From Flavobacterium sp. LC2016-23 (GTDB lineage: Bacteria > Bacteroidota > Bacteroidia > Flavobacteriales > Flavobacteriaceae), in NCBI RefSeq assembly GCF_009674775.1, contig NZ_WKKE01000001.1, positions 248,001 to 312,000 of the forward strand: a stretch of DNA of 64,000 nucleotides, given 5' to 3'. Shown piece after piece: positions 1-9,215 of this stretch. How positions within the stretch are numbered: the first letter of the stretch is position 1; every line of letters starts with the position of its first letter. The translations under genes and the position numbers were made by a program. Below the pieces are notes generated by a model, which searched no databases, had not been told where the DNA came from, and worked only from the letters and a program-made list of their open reading frames with translations.

Positions 1-401
1 ACTCCTTTCGGTAATTCAGTTGCGGCTTTTGCAGCAGGAGCTTCCGTTTTTGTTTCTTCTGATTTTGCTTCAGCAGCTGGAGCAGCATCTGCTTTTGATC
101 CCGAAGCTTCGGGACTGGCAGCAGGAGCGTCACCACCGGCTAAAAGAGCAGAAATGTCTTCTCCTTCGTTACCAATGATTGCTAATAAGGAATCAACCGG
201 AGCAGTTTCTCCAGCCTGAATTCCGATATGCAAAAGAGTTCCTTCGTTAAAAGATTCGAACTCCATTGTAGCTTTATCTGTTTCAATTTCAGCAAGGATA
301 TCACCTTCGCTGATTTTGTCGCCTACTTTTTTTAACCAGGTCGCTACCGTTCCTTCCGTCATAGTATCGCTCAAACGAGGCATTGTTACTTTTATCGCCA
401 T
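1..401 (-). CDS. pdhC: Pyruvate dehydrogenase E2 (dihydrolipoamide acetyltransferase), N-terminal part only
   Basis: Partial gene running off the left edge; only about the first 133 residues are present. The translation from ATG at 401 begins with a lipoyl domain: MAIKVTMPRLSDTM, then the lipoylation motif ETDKATME with the lipoyl lysine at residue 43. After about residue 85 comes an Ala/Pro/Glu/Lys-rich flexible linker (AAPAAEAKSEE and similar). This is the standard start of an E2 swinging-arm subunit, which transfers the acetyl group from E1 to CoA. Only 7 bases separate it from the E1-alpha stop upstream, so the two are almost certainly one operon. An E2 of another 2-oxoacid dehydrogenase is possible, but the paired E1-alpha and the tight spacing favour pyruvate dehydrogenase. 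The catalytic domain lies outside the window. Confidence 0.93.
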   Translation of the reverse strand, partial: MAIKVTMPRLSDTMTEGTVATWLKKVGDKISEGDILAEIETDKATMEFESFNEGTLLHIGIQAGETAPVDSLLAIIGNEGEDISALLAGGDAPAASPEASGSKADAAPAAEAKSEETKTEAPAAKAATELPKG

Positions 402-408
402 AATATTT

Positions 409-1407
409 TTATAGTTTATGAGGTGTGAATGGATAGTCTTCTTGTGCGTATACTACATCGTATAATTGTTGCAATTCTGGATATGGAGATTCTTCAGCGA
501 ATTTCACACATTCTTCAACCAAATCTTTAACTCTTTGGTCAATTGCTTCAATTTCTTCTTCTGTAGCATATTTTTGATCCATAATTACATCTAAAACCTG
601 AGTAATCGGGTCAATTTTTTTGTATTCTTCCACTTCTTCTTTCGAACGGTATAGTTGTGCATCAGACATCGAGTGTCCTCTGTAACGGTACGTTTTCATT
701 TCAAGGAAAGTTGGTCCGTCTCCACGACGCGCTCTGTCAATAGCTTCAGTCATTGCTTCAGCCACTTTCACCGGGTTCATTCCGTCAACTGGTCCGCAAG
801 GCATTTCGTATCCTAAACCAAGTTTCCAGATGTCAGTGTGATTGGCGGTTCTTTCTACAGAAGTTCCCATAGCATAACCGTTGTTTTCAACGATAAATAC
901 AACAGGTAATTTCCATAACATAGCCATGTTGAAAGCTTCGTGTAAAGATCCTTGTCTTGCAGCTCCATCACCAAAATAAGTCATGGTAACTCCGCCAGTG
1001 TTGAAGTATTTATCAGCAAAAGCCAAACCAGCTCCTACCGGAATTTGTCCGCCTACGATTCCGTGTCCTCCGTAAAAACGGTGTTCTTTAGAGAAAATGT
1101 GCATAGAACCTCCCATACCTTTAGAAGTTCCTGTAGCTTTTCCTAAAAGCTCAGCCATTACACGTCTTGGATCAACTCCCATACCAATTGGCTGAACGTG
1201 GTTTCTGTAAGCAGTAATCATTTTATCTTTGGTCAGGTCCATAGCGTGCAAAGCACCCGCTAATACAGCTTCCTGTCCATTATATAAGTGTAGAAAACCT
1301 CTAACTTTTTGTTGAATGTATAATGCTGCAAGTTTGTCTTCAAACTTTCTCCAAAGCAGCATGTCTTCGTACCACTTTAAATATACTTCTTTTGTAACTT
1401 CTTTCAT
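409..1407 (-). CDS. pdhA: Pyruvate dehydrogenase E1 component, alpha subunit
   Basis: 332 residues from the ATG at 1407 (MKEVTKEVYLKWYEDM). This matches the usual length of single-chain E1-alpha. A longer reading from a TTG at 1509 adds 34 residues that do not resemble the family and would overlap the promoter, so it was rejected. The thiamin-diphosphate motif is visible at about residues 146-174, from GDGAARQGS to ENN, along with the typical RYRGHSMSD segment near residue 240. It decarboxylates pyruvate with ThDP and passes the acetyl group to the E2 lipoyl arm. The beta subunit gene is not in view. It lies directly upstream of the E2 gene, with a 7-base gap. Confidence 0.95.
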   Translation of the reverse strand: MKEVTKEVYLKWYEDMLLWRKFEDKLAALYIQQKVRGFLHLYNGQEAVLAGALHAMDLTKDKMITAYRNHVQPIGMGVDPRRVMAELLGKATGTSKGMGGSMHIFSKEHRFYGGHGIVGGQIPVGAGLAFADKYFNTGGVTMTYFGDGAARQGSLHEAFNMAMLWKLPVVFIVENNGYAMGTSVERTANHTDIWKLGLGYEMPCGPVDGMNPVKVAEAMTEAIDRARRGDGPTFLEMKTYRYRGHSMSDAQLYRSKEEVEEYKKIDPITQVLDVIMDQKYATEEEIEAIDQRVKDLVEECVKFAEESPYPELQQLYDVVYAQEDYPFTPHKL

Positions 1408-1506
1408 CTGAATTCTTTCTTTTGCTAAAGTTGTTTGTGTTATCAATTGTTGCCTATAACGCAAAATAGTTTCCTCCCACAAATTTGCGCCCGAAAGGTC
1501 GGGATG

Positions 1507-1514
1507 CAAAAATA
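1507..1514 (-). promoter_or_regulatory. Candidate -7 box for the pdhA-pdhC operon
   Basis: The minus strand reads TATTTTTG, matching the Bacteroidota -7 consensus TAnnTTTG, about 100 bases before the pdhA ATG. A small CCCGA/TCGGG hairpin (1490-1503) would sit at the very 5' end of the transcript. No clear -33 TTTG was seen at the expected distance, so this is a motif-based call only. Confidence 0.45.
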
Positions 1515-1564
1515 AGACATTCCGTTTAAGAACTAAAATTTAAAAGCTACTTTTTGGCCTTTTT

Positions 1565-2047
1565 TTATAAGAACTTTTTATCGAACATAAAAGGCAGCAG
1601 ATTTTTTAGGGACGCAGATTTATAAATGTCACCAATTTCACCCATAAAATAGATTTCTATTGGGGTATCCTGTTTTATTTCATATTCTGCAATTGATTGT
1701 CTGCAAGACCCGCACGGTGGAATTGGCGCTTTGGTCTGGTTGGTATCAGAAGCTGCGGTAATGGCCATTTTTAGAATTTTGGCTTCAGGGTACTTGCTTC
1801 CTGCGTAAAAAATGGCAGTTCTTTCGGCGCACAATCCTGACGGATAAGCGGCATTTTCCTGATTTGAACCTGAAATTATTTCCCCGTTATCTAAAAGTAA
1901 AGCGGCTCCAACCTTGAATTGCGAATAGGGAGCATAAGCTTTTTTGCGAATTTCGACTGCTTCATTCATTAAATCCTGAACATCTTTCGGCAGTTCATTT
2001 AAGGAATCGTATGCGGTAAATGATGATGTAACACTAATTTCTTTCAT
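1565..2047 (-). CDS. cdd: Cytidine deaminase
   Basis: 160 residues, typical for the homotetrameric zinc enzyme. It shows the CAERTA motif (Cys73 zinc ligand, Glu75 proton shuttle) and PCGSCRQ (Cys112 and Cys115 zinc ligands). It deaminates cytidine and deoxycytidine to uridine and deoxyuridine in pyrimidine salvage, in the cytoplasm. The substrate-binding segment KFKVGAALL-like is present near residue 43 (FKVGAALL). It sits downstream of porV on the same strand, but a terminator-like hairpin lies between them, so it is probably transcribed mostly on its own. It is separated from pdhA by 157 bases containing the pdhA promoter candidate. Confidence 0.95.
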   Translation of the reverse strand: MKEISVTSSFTAYDSLNELPKDVQDLMNEAVEIRKKAYAPYSQFKVGAALLLDNGEIISGSNQENAAYPSGLCAERTAIFYAGSKYPEAKILKMAITAASDTNQTKAPIPPCGSCRQSIAEYEIKQDTPIEIYFMGEIGDIYKSASLKNLLPFMFDKKFL

Positions 2048-2058
2048 TCTGTTTAAGG

Positions 2059-2098
2059 GAAAAAAAATCCAAATTCCTAAAAAGTAGAAATTTGGATT
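2059..2098 (-). terminator. Intrinsic terminator after porV
   Basis: On the minus strand, a 12-base stem (2087-2098 with 2066-2077, one or two mismatches) is followed by a run of U encoded by the A tract 2059-2067. It lies between the porV stop and the cdd start. Confidence 0.6.
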
Positions 2099-2122
2099 GT
2101 AATTATTCTTTATTAATTTTAT

Positions 2123-3322
2123 TTAGTAAACTTCGTATTTGTCGCCAAAGTTAAAGGTTAAAGAAAAACGAAGCGTGTTTTCTAACGGATTTTTAACTTT
2201 TGATGATGAAAATAAGTACGAAACGTCAACTTTTACTACATTGTATTTGAATCCGGCTCCCAGCGAGAAAAACTGACGGGCTCCTTTTTCAGGGCTTTCG
2301 TGAAAATAACCTGCGCGAACCGCAAATGAATCCTGATACATGTATTCTGCTCCTAAACTGTAAGTGATTTCTTTTAATTCTTCACTAAAACCGCCCGGTG
2401 CATCTCCAAAAGATTTAAAGATTCCTGAAGCCCATCCCGTTTCGTTGTATTTGTTGTAGCTTATCGAGTTTGCTTCTTCCTGAGTAACGTCTTCAGGATC
2501 GGTAAAGTCCCCATCTCCATTCGTATCAACAGGAGTTCCCGGTCCCGGAGGAGTCGGTACTAAAAGTTTTGTAAATTCAAGACTCACTCCAACTTTGTTA
2601 TAATCGTCAAGTATAAAATCAAAACCGCCACCCACTCTTAAGTTGGCCGGCAAAAAATTGGCGCTTAAATCGTCATTGTCATAACTTATTTTAGGGCCTA
2701 TGTTCTGAATGTTAAAACCACCTCTCCATCTTCCGTTGAAGCTGTTGTAGGCAATTTCTTCTGATTGGTAAAATCCGGCAACGTCTACGGCAAAAGAACC
2801 TGCCGCTGATGCATCGGTATCTTCTGAAGCTACTTTTAGATTGGAACGGATGTATCTCGCAGCAACTGCCATCGAGAATTCATCGCTTAGTTTCAAAGAG
2901 TAAGAGCCGTCTAAAGCAAATTCGTTTGGAGATACGATATTTGGAATATCGTTAGGATCTCTCCTTAATTCAATATCACCAAAACCAAAATAACGAATGC
3001 TACCCGCAAAGGCACTTCGTTCGTTGATCTTATTGTAATAGGTTACTTGTCCAAGTGAAATGTCATTGGCTAAGTCTGTCAGATAAGGCGTGTAACTTAC
3101 AGAGAAACCTTGTTTGTCGACTGAAAAAGCGTATTTCGCAGGATTCCACTGTTGTGAGTATGCATCGGCTTCTGTGGCAACACCCTGATCTGCCAAACCG
3201 GCTGCTCTGGCATCTGCTGCGACTAATAAAAACGGAACTCCGGTGGTAATGGGTACGATGTTCTGGGCTTTTGCGTATGAAAGAACGAGAAAACAAATTA
3301 AGAGTAGAGTTATTTTTTTCAT
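2123..3322 (-). CDS. porV: PorV (LptO), type IX secretion outer-membrane beta-barrel protein
   Basis: 399 residues. A signal peptide (MKKITLLLICFLVLSYAKA) is followed by QNIVPITTGVPFLLVAADARAAGLADQG-like text, the recognisable N-terminus of PorV, a FadL-like barrel. The protein ends in alternating beta-strand residues and an aromatic-rich C-terminus (LRFSLTFNFGDKYEVY). From family knowledge, PorV binds T9SS cargo through its C-terminal domain as it emerges from the Sov translocon and shuttles it to the PorU attachment complex. The insertion near residue 270 is Asp/Gly/Pro-rich (DTNGDGDFTDPEDV) and looks like a surface loop that could bind calcium. It follows porU by 41 bases, so the two are an operon, as in other flavobacteria. 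Confidence 0.93.
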   Translation of the reverse strand: MKKITLLLICFLVLSYAKAQNIVPITTGVPFLLVAADARAAGLADQGVATEADAYSQQWNPAKYAFSVDKQGFSVSYTPYLTDLANDISLGQVTYYNKINERSAFAGSIRYFGFGDIELRRDPNDIPNIVSPNEFALDGSYSLKLSDEFSMAVAARYIRSNLKVASEDTDASAAGSFAVDVAGFYQSEEIAYNSFNGRWRGGFNIQNIGPKISYDNDDLSANFLPANLRVGGGFDFILDDYNKVGVSLEFTKLLVPTPPGPGTPVDTNGDGDFTDPEDVTQEEANSISYNKYNETGWASGIFKSFGDAPGGFSEELKEITYSLGAEYMYQDSFAVRAGYFHESPEKGARQFFSLGAGFKYNVVKVDVSYLFSSSKVKNPLENTLRFSLTFNFGDKYEVY

Positions 3323-3363
3323 TTATGTGACTAAATATGTTTATGATACAAATATATATATTT

Positions 3364-6300
3364 TTATAAGATGACAAGCTTTTCGTACTTTTCTGCCTTT
3401 TTATTAGTTAAATTAGACCTTACCGTAAGTTTATAAATATAAACTCCCTTTCCGATCCGGTCTCCAAAATCATCTTTTCCGTCCCAGGTTATTTCTCTTG
3501 ATAAAAATCCTTCTGTTGTAATGATCTGGTTTTTAGTCCATACAACCTTTCCGGTAATGGTCATTACCTGAACCTGAACATCAAGCGGTTCATAAGGTCT
3601 GTTGTGTGAAAACCAAAATTGGGTATAGGTTGAGAACGGGTTTGGATAATTAAGAACGTGTGAAAGGGTCAGAGATTCATCTCCTGCCACTATAAATTGT
3701 ATTTCGCTTGTCACAGGATTGTTGTAAACGTCCCATGCGGTAAAACTTATAGTGTGTATTCCTGCTGTTAAATTTCTTAACGGGAAGCGCAAGTTTCCGT
3801 TAGTGTAATCGTCTAATTTAGTTTGATAATAATCGTTTAATATATAAGGATTACTAGCATCTCCATCTAAAATCGCTACAATATCATGACCAATTCCACT
3901 AGCGGTATTTATACCATTTTCATCTTCTAAAAAAGCCAATAGGAAGGGGGAACTGTTTGTAATTCCACCCGAAACAAATGTTTCGTCGTTCATATATAAC
4001 TTCACTTTCGGACTTATATTGTCCTGAGGTGCATTTTCGTTTATTCCGCCAATTTTAATGACCGTATTGTAACCGGTTTGATTTTCCAGAAGTCCCTCTT
4101 TCCTGGAGTAAAAACTTATTCGGCCATTATCAACCGGGATTCTGATATCTCTCGGTACAATAAAGCTGAATTCAAACTGGCCATTTTTGATCGAGGCATT
4201 CCCTCTGAAGATGGTTTCTCCCAGCGTTTTAAAGGGCATTGCAGGGCTAAGTCCATCGTTGTTTAATGTTGTGGATGTAATTGACTTATCGAAAATAGCG
4301 GTGAATAATTCTCCGTTATAATTGCTTAACAACGTATTGTTTTCATCGGTTATTTCACCCGTGATCTTCATTTTAGACAGCGATTTAAAGTCAGAAATCG
4401 GCTGCGAAATAACAACATCGTTTACTTTTGTTAAATTAATTCTGGGTTTTGGAATGGCTAACATTAAAGCAGGATCTCCGAGATAAAAGATAACATTACT
4501 GGAAGAACTTGGTTTTTCATTTTTAGAAATTCGAAGCGTTTCGGCAATTGTGGTATATTGATTTGATCCATAGGCGAGTAAATTTTTGCTCAGGCTGTCA
4601 TTAAAATTTTCAGCATTATATTGTCCGATAGAACGAATGGTGGTAAGCATGGAGATTGCACCGCCTTTCGGATTCCAGAACGTGTACTCACCGGCAGTGG
4701 GCCTGGTCGGGTCGTCAAATCGGGAAAATTCACAGGTAATGGTAATAAATAAAGGATATTTGTATTGATTGTTTAGGTTTTGCCCGTCGGTTTTTTCCCA
4801 AATTCGTTCGCTTGCCAGGCCGTCTTCTCCTCCGTGACCTAAATAATTAAAGACTAAAGCGCCTTTTTCAAAAGCATTAAATAAATCTGTTCTCGCCTTC
4901 GGGTATCTGGATCCGCCTGAAGAGGCTTCCTGCGTGTAGGCATCAAGGATGATTTTATCCACATTGAAAAAAGGTTTTTCCGTGGCTATTACATCTGCCA
5001 GGGTGTTTTGTCTGGATTGTAAACTGGCGTCAGAATCTTTGTCTGCATCATCACTGATCAGAACAAAGTTGTTTCTCCAGTTTCCATACGACTTCTCGTT
5101 ATGGTATTCTAAAACTTTGTTGACCATTTCCTGAGCCTGTGTATTGCCTGAAACCAGCATTCTTCCCACGGCTATATCAATTCCCTTGGCGTAAGAAGTC
5201 AGGTTTCCTTCGTCGGAATCCATAAGCCCAAAAAAATCATCGGATGCAAATGATGCTTCTCCAATGGTATTGCTTAACAAGGATTGATATATAGGTACAA
5301 TGTTGTTGTTGTTTTGGGTACGGTTTTTATAATCAAATGAGGCGTCGCCAAATAAATTGAGGTATTTAATTTTTTTATCTGTTGAAGAGGCGTTGTCGTA
5401 AATGTATCGGATACAGTTTCTAATGGCTGCAATGTCCTGCTTTCCGGAAGAGAATTCCTGGTAGATGTTTTCTAATGCGATTACTTTTACATTTAAATTC
5501 GAATAGGTACGATGAAAGTTGGCCAGACTCTCCGCTTGGGAAAGAAGAAATTTTGGTGTAACAATTACGTAGTCAATATCCTGAAATGTATTTTGTGCAT
5601 TTTTGAAAAGCGTTCCTTTTAAATTCTGGTTGGCAATCTTGGACTGATTTTCTTTTAACGGACTGTAGTAGTCTGCCGGATCAATTGCGATGTAATTTCG
5701 GATTTCCCCCAAAGAAGCCTTGAAGCTGAAATTGGCCTGACTGCTGTTTTCGATTTTGGATACATTATATAGGTCAGTAACGTCCCAGATCTGTGTGATG
5801 CCTGTTGCGTTTCCAATATTGTAATTCACTATTCCTGCAATTGAACCGGCCAGATCGTATTGAAATTTAAATTGTTTGCCGATTCCCAGCAGTTTTCTTT
5901 TGGCGGTTAAATTGATGTAGTCCAGATATCCTTTTGATCCCGGTACACTATTATTATTGTATATCAATTTGATTTTCACATTATCAGCACCTTGAAAAGT
6001 GGTATTGGCAGGAAGTTTATTGTCGCTAAATTTTACTTCGGAATTCGATTCTAACGGAGTGAAATTAAGTGTTCCTATATTTTGTCCGTTTGCAGAAACT
6101 GTAAAGGAAGTAGCGGTGTAGGCGGCTGAGACCGCATTTAAGTCTATCTTTACAGGGGTTGTAGTGTCAAGGTTAGGGAAGTTAAAGTCAAATTCCTGGT
6201 CTGTATCAATATCAAAAGCCTCTCCGAACCATTGGCGTCCCGTGTGGGCAATGTTTATTTTGTCGATTTCATGGTATTGATGGTCGTCGTAAGTGTTTAA

Positions 6301-7200
6301 CTCCAGTGTGCTGTTACCCGTTGGCTGGTTTACAGCTGTAATTCGTTTTCCGTCTCCGCCTGTGATGGTTATATAATAGTACGATTTTGTGTCGAATATG
6401 TTAATGTTGGTCTGACTTTCGGTATTCCAGTTGTCAACGCCTTCGCCATAAAAAAGAATGTAATCATCATTATTGAAAACGCCGTCATTTTCTCCGATAA
6501 CCTGAATGGCATTTTCGGCTAAATCATCGGGATAGTAAACATTGTTGGCAAGCGGAAGCATTTTACCGCCATTTCCGTAAATTTTGATTCTTCTTGGATC
6601 GGCTTTGTCGGCGTCAAATCCTAAACTTTGTAGAAAAGACTTTGAAATTTTGTACACACCTGATTTTTCGATATAAAACCGATACCAGTCGCCTGATGAT
6701 AATACCGAATTGTGAATGTCGTTTGATTTTTGAAAAGAAGATGCGTTGCTGCTTTTTGATGCTGAATTGGTTATTGAATATGAAAATGTTCTGATGCGTT
6801 TGAAGCCATTTCCATCCCTTATAATTGGATTAAGAGAAATAAAAGCTTGCATTTTATCTCTTGCCAAAGCGATTTCCAGCGTTTCATTTAGTTTGGTGGG
6901 GATGTATTTTACTGTTAAATCTCCAAGTTCGCTAGTTGAAATTGTTTCATATGTGATGTTGTTAATTTGAAGAGAACTGCCGTTTGAGTAGCCGGATTCC
7001 GGTACGTTAAGGAATAATGTTATGCTTTTTTTAGTAGTATCCAGCCGAAAAGCGTCTCCTGAAAAATAGGGGATCACAATTTTATTGTCGCCAAAACCCG
7101 TCTCCTTTTTGCTTTGCCAATCTAGCGTAAAGCTCCCATTTATCTGGGAAAATGAAGCAAATGAAATGAAAAACAGATATAGAAAAAAGGGTTGTTTCAT
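3364..7200 (-). CDS. porU: PorU, type IX secretion system sortase (C25 gingipain-like)
   Basis: 1278 residues with a signal peptide (MKQPFFLYLFFISFASFSQ). A beta-rich N-terminal half is followed by a C25 cysteine-peptidase domain. The catalytic dyad is visible as His789 in NYLGHGGEDG and Cys823 in ITITCEFSRFDDP. The last ~90 residues form an Ig-like C-terminal domain beginning NYPNPFS and including WDGKDDFGDRIGKGVYIYKL, the pattern of a T9SS sorting domain. PorU in this family keeps that domain and uses it to dock. From family knowledge, PorU removes the sorting domain of secreted cargo at the cell surface and attaches the cargo to A-LPS. It is divergent from gldJ and co-transcribed with porV. 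Confidence 0.94.
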   Translation of the reverse strand: MKQPFFLYLFFISFASFSQINGSFTLDWQSKKETGFGDNKIVIPYFSGDAFRLDTTKKSITLFLNVPESGYSNGSSLQINNITYETISTSELGDLTVKYIPTKLNETLEIALARDKMQAFISLNPIIRDGNGFKRIRTFSYSITNSASKSSNASSFQKSNDIHNSVLSSGDWYRFYIEKSGVYKISKSFLQSLGFDADKADPRRIKIYGNGGKMLPLANNVYYPDDLAENAIQVIGENDGVFNNDDYILFYGEGVDNWNTESQTNINIFDTKSYYYITITGGDGKRITAVNQPTGNSTLELNTYDDHQYHEIDKINIAHTGRQWFGEAFDIDTDQEFDFNFPNLDTTTPVKIDLNAVSAAYTATSFTVSANGQNIGTLNFTPLESNSEVKFSDNKLPANTTFQGADNVKIKLIYNNNSVPGSKGYLDYINLTAKRKLLGIGKQFKFQYDLAGSIAGIVNYNIGNATGITQIWDVTDLYNVSKIENSSQANFSFKASLGEIRNYIAIDPADYYSPLKENQSKIANQNLKGTLFKNAQNTFQDIDYVIVTPKFLLSQAESLANFHRTYSNLNVKVIALENIYQEFSSGKQDIAAIRNCIRYIYDNASSTDKKIKYLNLFGDASFDYKNRTQNNNNIVPIYQSLLSNTIGEASFASDDFFGLMDSDEGNLTSYAKGIDIAVGRMLVSGNTQAQEMVNKVLEYHNEKSYGNWRNNFVLISDDADKDSDASLQSRQNTLADVIATEKPFFNVDKIILDAYTQEASSGGSRYPKARTDLFNAFEKGALVFNYLGHGGEDGLASERIWEKTDGQNLNNQYKYPLFITITCEFSRFDDPTRPTAGEYTFWNPKGGAISMLTTIRSIGQYNAENFNDSLSKNLLAYGSNQYTTIAETLRISKNEKPSSSSNVIFYLGDPALMLAIPKPRINLTKVNDVVISQPISDFKSLSKMKITGEITDENNTLLSNYNGELFTAIFDKSITSTTLNNDGLSPAMPFKTLGETIFRGNASIKNGQFEFSFIVPRDIRIPVDNGRISFYSRKEGLLENQTGYNTVIKIGGINENAPQDNISPKVKLYMNDETFVSGGITNSSPFLLAFLEDENGINTASGIGHDIVAILDGDASNPYILNDYYQTKLDDYTNGNLRFPLRNLTAGIHTISFTAWDVYNNPVTSEIQFIVAGDESLTLSHVLNYPNPFSTYTQFWFSHNRPYEPLDVQVQVMTITGKVVWTKNQIITTEGFLSREITWDGKDDFGDRIGKGVYIYKLTVRSNLTNKKAEKYEKLVIL

Positions 7201-7283
7201 AGACTGAAAAATGGAAATTATTTTTAAAATATTTTAGTAAGTAAAAATATAGTATTTCATGTTATAGTAAATAATAAAAAGTA

Positions 7284-7291
7284 TATTTTTG
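7284..7291 (+). promoter_or_regulatory. Candidate -7 box for gldJ
   Basis: The plus strand reads TATTTTTG within the 207-base porU/gldJ divergent region, giving a leader of roughly 110 bases before the gldJ ATG. The match to TAnnTTTG is exact; no convincing -33 element was seen. The porU promoter must lie in the same region, but I could not place it. Confidence 0.4.
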
Positions 7292-7407
7292 CGTTCGTAA
7301 CTATAGGTTATTTTCTGGTAAAAAACAGGCAAATAAAATTATGAGAACAGATGTTGCTAATTAAATGTTAATTATTATATTGCAGCACCTAAATTTATCA
7401 CCTAAGA

Positions 7408-9099
7408 ATGAGTATGAAAGTAAACAAAATTGTAGTCCTGCAATTAATGATGTCAATGGTATTGATGTTGGGCACGGCTAGTTGTAGCAAAAAATCGAGT
7501 TCCAGTCACGCTTCCAGAGCAACTGGTTGGGATGTAGACAGTCAGAATGGAACTTCTGCCAGAAATGCAGGAAAAAAACAACAGGCTGGTCCTGGTTTAG
7601 TTTTTGTTGAAGGAGGTACGTTTACTATGGGTAAAGTACAGGATGATGTTATGCACGATTGGAATAACACTCCAACTCAACAACACGTTCAGTCATTCTA
7701 CATGGACGAAACTGAAGTTACGAACGGTATGTATTTAGAATACCTGGAGTGGCTTAAAAAAGTTTTTCCTCCAACAGAAGAAAATTACAAAAATATTTAT
7801 GAAGGAGCATCTCCTGATACTTTAGTATGGAGAAATCGTTTAGGATACAACGAAACGATGACAAACAACTATTTAAGACACCCTTCTTATGCTAACTACC
7901 CAGTGGTTGGTGTTAACTGGATTCAGGCAGTTGAATTTAGTAAATGGAGAACAGACCGTGTAAACGAAGCTGTTTTAGAAAAAGACGGATATCTTAAAAA
8001 AGGTGCTAAAACTACAGACGTTAGTGCAGAAAGTTTATTTAATACAGAGGCTTACTTAGCTTCTCCTTCTACTACTTATGGTGGTAATGAAGAATTGGTA
8101 TTAAAGAAAAATCCTAACGGCAGAAGACCGAAAAAAGGTAAAGACGGTGTAGTGGCAGAAGAGAAAAATGTATACGCACAACGTTCTTCAGGGGTTATTT
8201 TGCCTGAGTACAGACTTCCTACCGAAGCAGAATGGGAGTATGCGGCTGCAGCTGATGTTGGACAAAGAGAATACAATATATATAAAGGACAAAAGAAATA
8301 TCCTTGGTCCGGAGATTATACACGTTCAGCTAAACGTAAAAACAAAGGTGATCAATTGGCTAACTTTAAGCAAGGTAATGGTGATTACGGTGGAATTGCT
8401 GGTTGGTCTGATGACGGTGCCGATATTACAAATCAGGTAAAAAGCTACGCTGCAAATGATTTTGGTTTATACGATATGGCAGGTAACGTTGCAGAATGGG
8501 TAGCTGACGTTTACAGACCTATTATTGATAATGAAGCGAATGATTTTAACTACTACAGAGGAAATCAATATGCTAAAAACAAAATTGGTAAAGACGGTAA
8601 ACTTGAAATTATCACTAAAGAGAATATTAAATATGATACTTTAAGTAATGGTAAAGTTGTAGCAAGAAACCTTCCTGGAGAAATTGCTCAGGTTCCGGTT
8701 GACGAAAATGAGACTTATTTGAGAACTAATTTCAGTACAAGTGACAATATCAATTATAGAGATGGTGATAAACAATCGTCTAAATATTTTGACTTTGGAG
8801 ATTCTGAAGCTGGAGCAAAAGCAGATCAAAACATGTACAATTCTCCTAAACATAATATCACTACAGATAGTTTAGGTAAAATGGTAAGAAAATATGATAA
8901 CTCCAGTAAACGTACTACCTTAATCGATGATAAAGTTAGAGTTTACAAAGGCGGATCATGGAGAGACAGAGCTTATTGGTTAGATCCGGCTCAAAGAAGA
9001 TACTTCCCTCAGGATATGGCAACAGATTACATCGGATTCAGATGTGCGATGTCAAGAGTTGGTTCAAAAGCTGAAAGAAGAAAATCACCTAGAAACTAG
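7408..9099 (+). CDS. gldJ: GldJ, gliding motility lipoprotein
   Basis: 563 residues, close to known GldJ length. It is a lipoprotein: the N-terminus ends in the lipobox LGTASC (Cys26). A second ATG two codons in (MKVNKIV) is an equally possible start. The body is a formylglycine-generating-enzyme/SUMF1-like fold, shown by GLVFVEGGTFTMGK at the start, MDETEVTNGMYLEYL, YRLPTEAEWEYAA, GLYDMAGNVAEWV and the end VYKGGSWRDRAYWLDPAQR-R. From family knowledge, GldJ has no enzyme activity. It stabilises GldK and is needed for gliding and type IX secretion. Being divergent from porU-porV puts three secretion/motility genes around one promoter region. Confidence 0.95.
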   Translation: MSMKVNKIVVLQLMMSMVLMLGTASCSKKSSSSHASRATGWDVDSQNGTSARNAGKKQQAGPGLVFVEGGTFTMGKVQDDVMHDWNNTPTQQHVQSFYMDETEVTNGMYLEYLEWLKKVFPPTEENYKNIYEGASPDTLVWRNRLGYNETMTNNYLRHPSYANYPVVGVNWIQAVEFSKWRTDRVNEAVLEKDGYLKKGAKTTDVSAESLFNTEAYLASPSTTYGGNEELVLKKNPNGRRPKKGKDGVVAEEKNVYAQRSSGVILPEYRLPTEAEWEYAAAADVGQREYNIYKGQKKYPWSGDYTRSAKRKNKGDQLANFKQGNGDYGGIAGWSDDGADITNQVKSYAANDFGLYDMAGNVAEWVADVYRPIIDNEANDFNYYRGNQYAKNKIGKDGKLEIITKENIKYDTLSNGKVVARNLPGEIAQVPVDENETYLRTNFSTSDNINYRDGDKQSSKYFDFGDSEAGAKADQNMYNSPKHNITTDSLGKMVRKYDNSSKRTTLIDDKVRVYKGGSWRDRAYWLDPAQRRYFPQDMATDYIGFRCAMSRVGSKAERRKSPRN

Positions 9100-9120
9100 G
9101 TTTTAGAAAATTTCAATAAA

Positions 9121-9176
9121 AAAATTCCAAATTCCAAAAGCTGATTCTTCAGTACGGAATTTGGAATTTTTTTATT
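9121..9176 (+). terminator. Terminator after gldJ
   Basis: A perfect 15-base stem (9121-9135 with 9156-9170) is followed by a T-rich tract. The stem is built from the repeated word AATTCCAAATTCC/GGAATTTGGAATT, which is reused elsewhere in the window (58887-58931). Confidence 0.8.
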
Positions 9177-9215
9177 CTTTTTTTTCTATTTTTATCCTAA
9201 TAAAAAATTTTACAA

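Noticed and set aside
1408..1509. Extended pdhA start from TTG at 1509
   Set aside because: The extra 34 residues do not resemble E1-alpha and overlap a good -7 box; ATG at 1407 gives the normal family start.
3063..3377. 104-residue frame over the porV start
   Set aside because: It is a shifted reading of porV and its leader, with no family features.
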